This document shows, one piece after another, positions 5,482 to 6,319 of a stretch of 6,319 nt of DNA; the stretch's first letter is position 1; the number at the start of each line of letters is the position of its first letter. The notes beneath the pieces are model-generated. The model was not told the DNA's origin, did no database searches, and saw only the letters and a list, made by a program, of their open reading frames with translations. Position numbers and translations under genes: made by a program. The stretch comes from an uncultured Spirochaetaceae bacterium (GTDB taxonomy: Bacteria > Spirochaetota > Spirochaetia > Treponematales > Treponemataceae), in contig CACYBG010000102.1 in the NCBI GenBank assembly GCA_902772605.1, positions 1-6,319 on the forward strand, read 5' to 3'.

Positions 5482-6225
5482 ATGAATCAGTTTTCAAGAA
5501 CGGAATTATTGATTGGAGATGAGGGACTAAAAAAGCTTTCGGAATCTCATGTTGCAGTCTTTGGAATCGGCGGAGTCGGAGGATTTGTCGTCGAAGCACT
5601 TGCAAGAAGCGGAGTCGGTTCATTTGATTTGATTGATGACGATACGGTCTGCCTTTCGAATTTAAATCGTCAGATAATTGCAAGCCATTCTACGCTTGGA
5701 AAACACAAGGTTGACGTAATGAAGGACCGCATCCTGGATATAAATCCCGAAGCAAAGGTTAACGTCCACAAATGCTTTTACCTTCCGGAAACAAAAAGCC
5801 TTTTTGATTTTTCAAAATACGATTACGTCGTAGATGCCATCGATACGGTTGCAGGAAAAATACAGCTGATGATTCAGGCTAAAGAATCGGGTACGAAAAT
5901 AATCTCATGCATGGGTGCTGGAAACAAAATGGATCCGACCAAATTCCAGGTTGCAGACATTTCCCAAACTTCAGTATGTCCTCTGGCACGAGTCATGCGG
6001 CAGGAATGCAAAAAACGCGGAATAGAAAACGTCAAGGTCCTTTTTTCAACCGAAAAACCGATTGTCCCGACCAATATAAATTCAGAACCGTCAGCCGAAA
6101 AAAATGTCCCGGAAGAAAACGGAGCGCACAAGGCAAAAAAAAACGTACCGGGAAGCATTGCATTCGTTCCGTCGGTTGCCGGATTGATAATTGCAGGGGA
6201 AGTCATCAAAGACCTGATTAAATGA
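5482..6225 (+). CDS. tcdA: tRNA threonylcarbamoyladenosine dehydratase (TcdA/CsdL, ThiF/E1-like)
   Basis: 247 aa, normal for the family. MNQFSRTELLIGDEGLKKL is the typical TcdA start. Then come the nucleotide-binding GIGGVGGFV (29-37), the acidic IDDDTV segment, LNRQ, and DAIDTVAGK. The second half has SCMGAGNKMDPTKF and SVCPLARVMRQECKKRG, which mark TcdA rather than ThiF or MoeB, and a conserved SIAFVPSVAGLIIAGEVI near the C terminus. The enzyme uses ATP to dehydrate t6A37 of ANN-decoding tRNAs to the cyclic form ct6A, supporting decoding accuracy. The adjacent Lys/Glu-rich stretch around 205-220 looks like a variable loop. No clear ribosome binding site precedes the ATG. It is divergent from zur, and I see no functional link to the zinc genes beyond the shared intergenic region. 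Confidence 0.95.
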   Translation: MNQFSRTELLIGDEGLKKLSESHVAVFGIGGVGGFVVEALARSGVGSFDLIDDDTVCLSNLNRQIIASHSTLGKHKVDVMKDRILDINPEAKVNVHKCFYLPETKSLFDFSKYDYVVDAIDTVAGKIQLMIQAKESGTKIISCMGAGNKMDPTKFQVADISQTSVCPLARVMRQECKKRGIENVKVLFSTEKPIVPTNINSEPSAEKNVPEENGAHKAKKNVPGSIAFVPSVAGLIIAGEVIKDLIK

Positions 6226-6229
6226 AACT

Positions 6230-6319
6230 ACTCCCGCGCAAGGGATTGTAAGGGTGAGCGGAAGCGAAAACATGCGGAGCATGTTCGGAGGCGAGAGCCG
6301 TAGCCCTGAAAAGCCCGAC
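6230..6319. repeat. Possible structured intergenic repeat, truncated by the window edge
   Basis: After the tcdA stop the composition changes to GC- and purine-rich non-coding sequence with nested short hairpins: a perfect 7-bp stem AACATGC/GCATGTT with a GGA loop (6269-6285), and GGC-GAGA-GCC with a GNRA-type loop (6290-6299). No reading frame is convincing here. It resembles dispersed intergenic repeats of spirochaete and other gut genomes as I recall them, but only one copy is visible, so repetition is not shown. It could alternatively contain the tcdA transcript end, although no T-tract is seen before the edge. Confidence 0.4.

Noticed and set aside
5874..6209. 111-aa open frame antisense to tcdA
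   Set aside because: It overlaps the conserved second half of TcdA, with no independent start signal or recognisable domain.
5482..6225. ThiF, MoeB or HesA identity for the E1-like protein
   Set aside because: SVCPLARVMRQE and GAGNKMDPTKF are TcdA signatures, and there are no thiamine or molybdopterin genes nearby.

Overview
The window holds the 3' part of a glycoside hydrolase gene, a four-gene zinc-homeostasis cluster on the minus strand, and a tRNA-modification gene. Base composition is moderate. The coding style, the AAGGA-type ribosome binding sites and the non-lipoprotein signal peptide on the metal-binding protein suggest a diderm anaerobe. My best guess is a gut or rumen Treponema-like spirochaete. 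This is inferred from general similarity only; no rRNA or other marker is present.

Layout, left to right. Positions 1-1635 (+): C-terminal part of a GH3 glycosidase with permuted domain order (GH3 TIM barrel downstream of the fibronectin-III-like domain), cut by the window edge. Positions 1643-1675: a strong hairpin flanked by A9 and T6, which acts as a shared terminator for two convergent genes. Positions 1740-5306, all on the minus strand and read right to left: a Fur-family regulator (probably Zur), a small two-TM protein with a Cys/His-rich exterior motif, a COG0523 (CobW/ZigA/YciC-type) GTPase, and a periplasmic zinc-binding protein in which a ZinT domain is inserted inside a ZnuA domain. 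Positions 5482-6225 (+): tcdA, divergent from the regulator. The right edge (6226-6319) looks like the start of a structured, non-coding intergenic repeat.

How it fits together: the regulator gene has a consensus-like promoter whose start point falls on or within two bases of its ATG. Two identical-armed 15-bp palindromes (TGCAAC-N3-GTTGCA) bracket that promoter. One is centred on the first base of the start codon and the other lies just upstream of the -35 box. No copy occurs before the other three minus-strand genes, so the simplest model is one autoregulated zinc-starvation operon. The GTPase would act as a zinc metallochaperone and the ZnuA/ZinT protein would capture zinc in the periplasm. 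The small membrane protein is unassigned but looks metal-binding. The permease and ATPase (ZnuB/ZnuC) expected to work with ZnuA are absent from the window.

Most noteworthy: the ZinT-inside-ZnuA architecture, the uncharacterised Cys/His membrane protein, the atypical duplicated operator, the apparently leaderless regulator mRNA, and a long unexplained hairpin between the divergent zur and tcdA genes.
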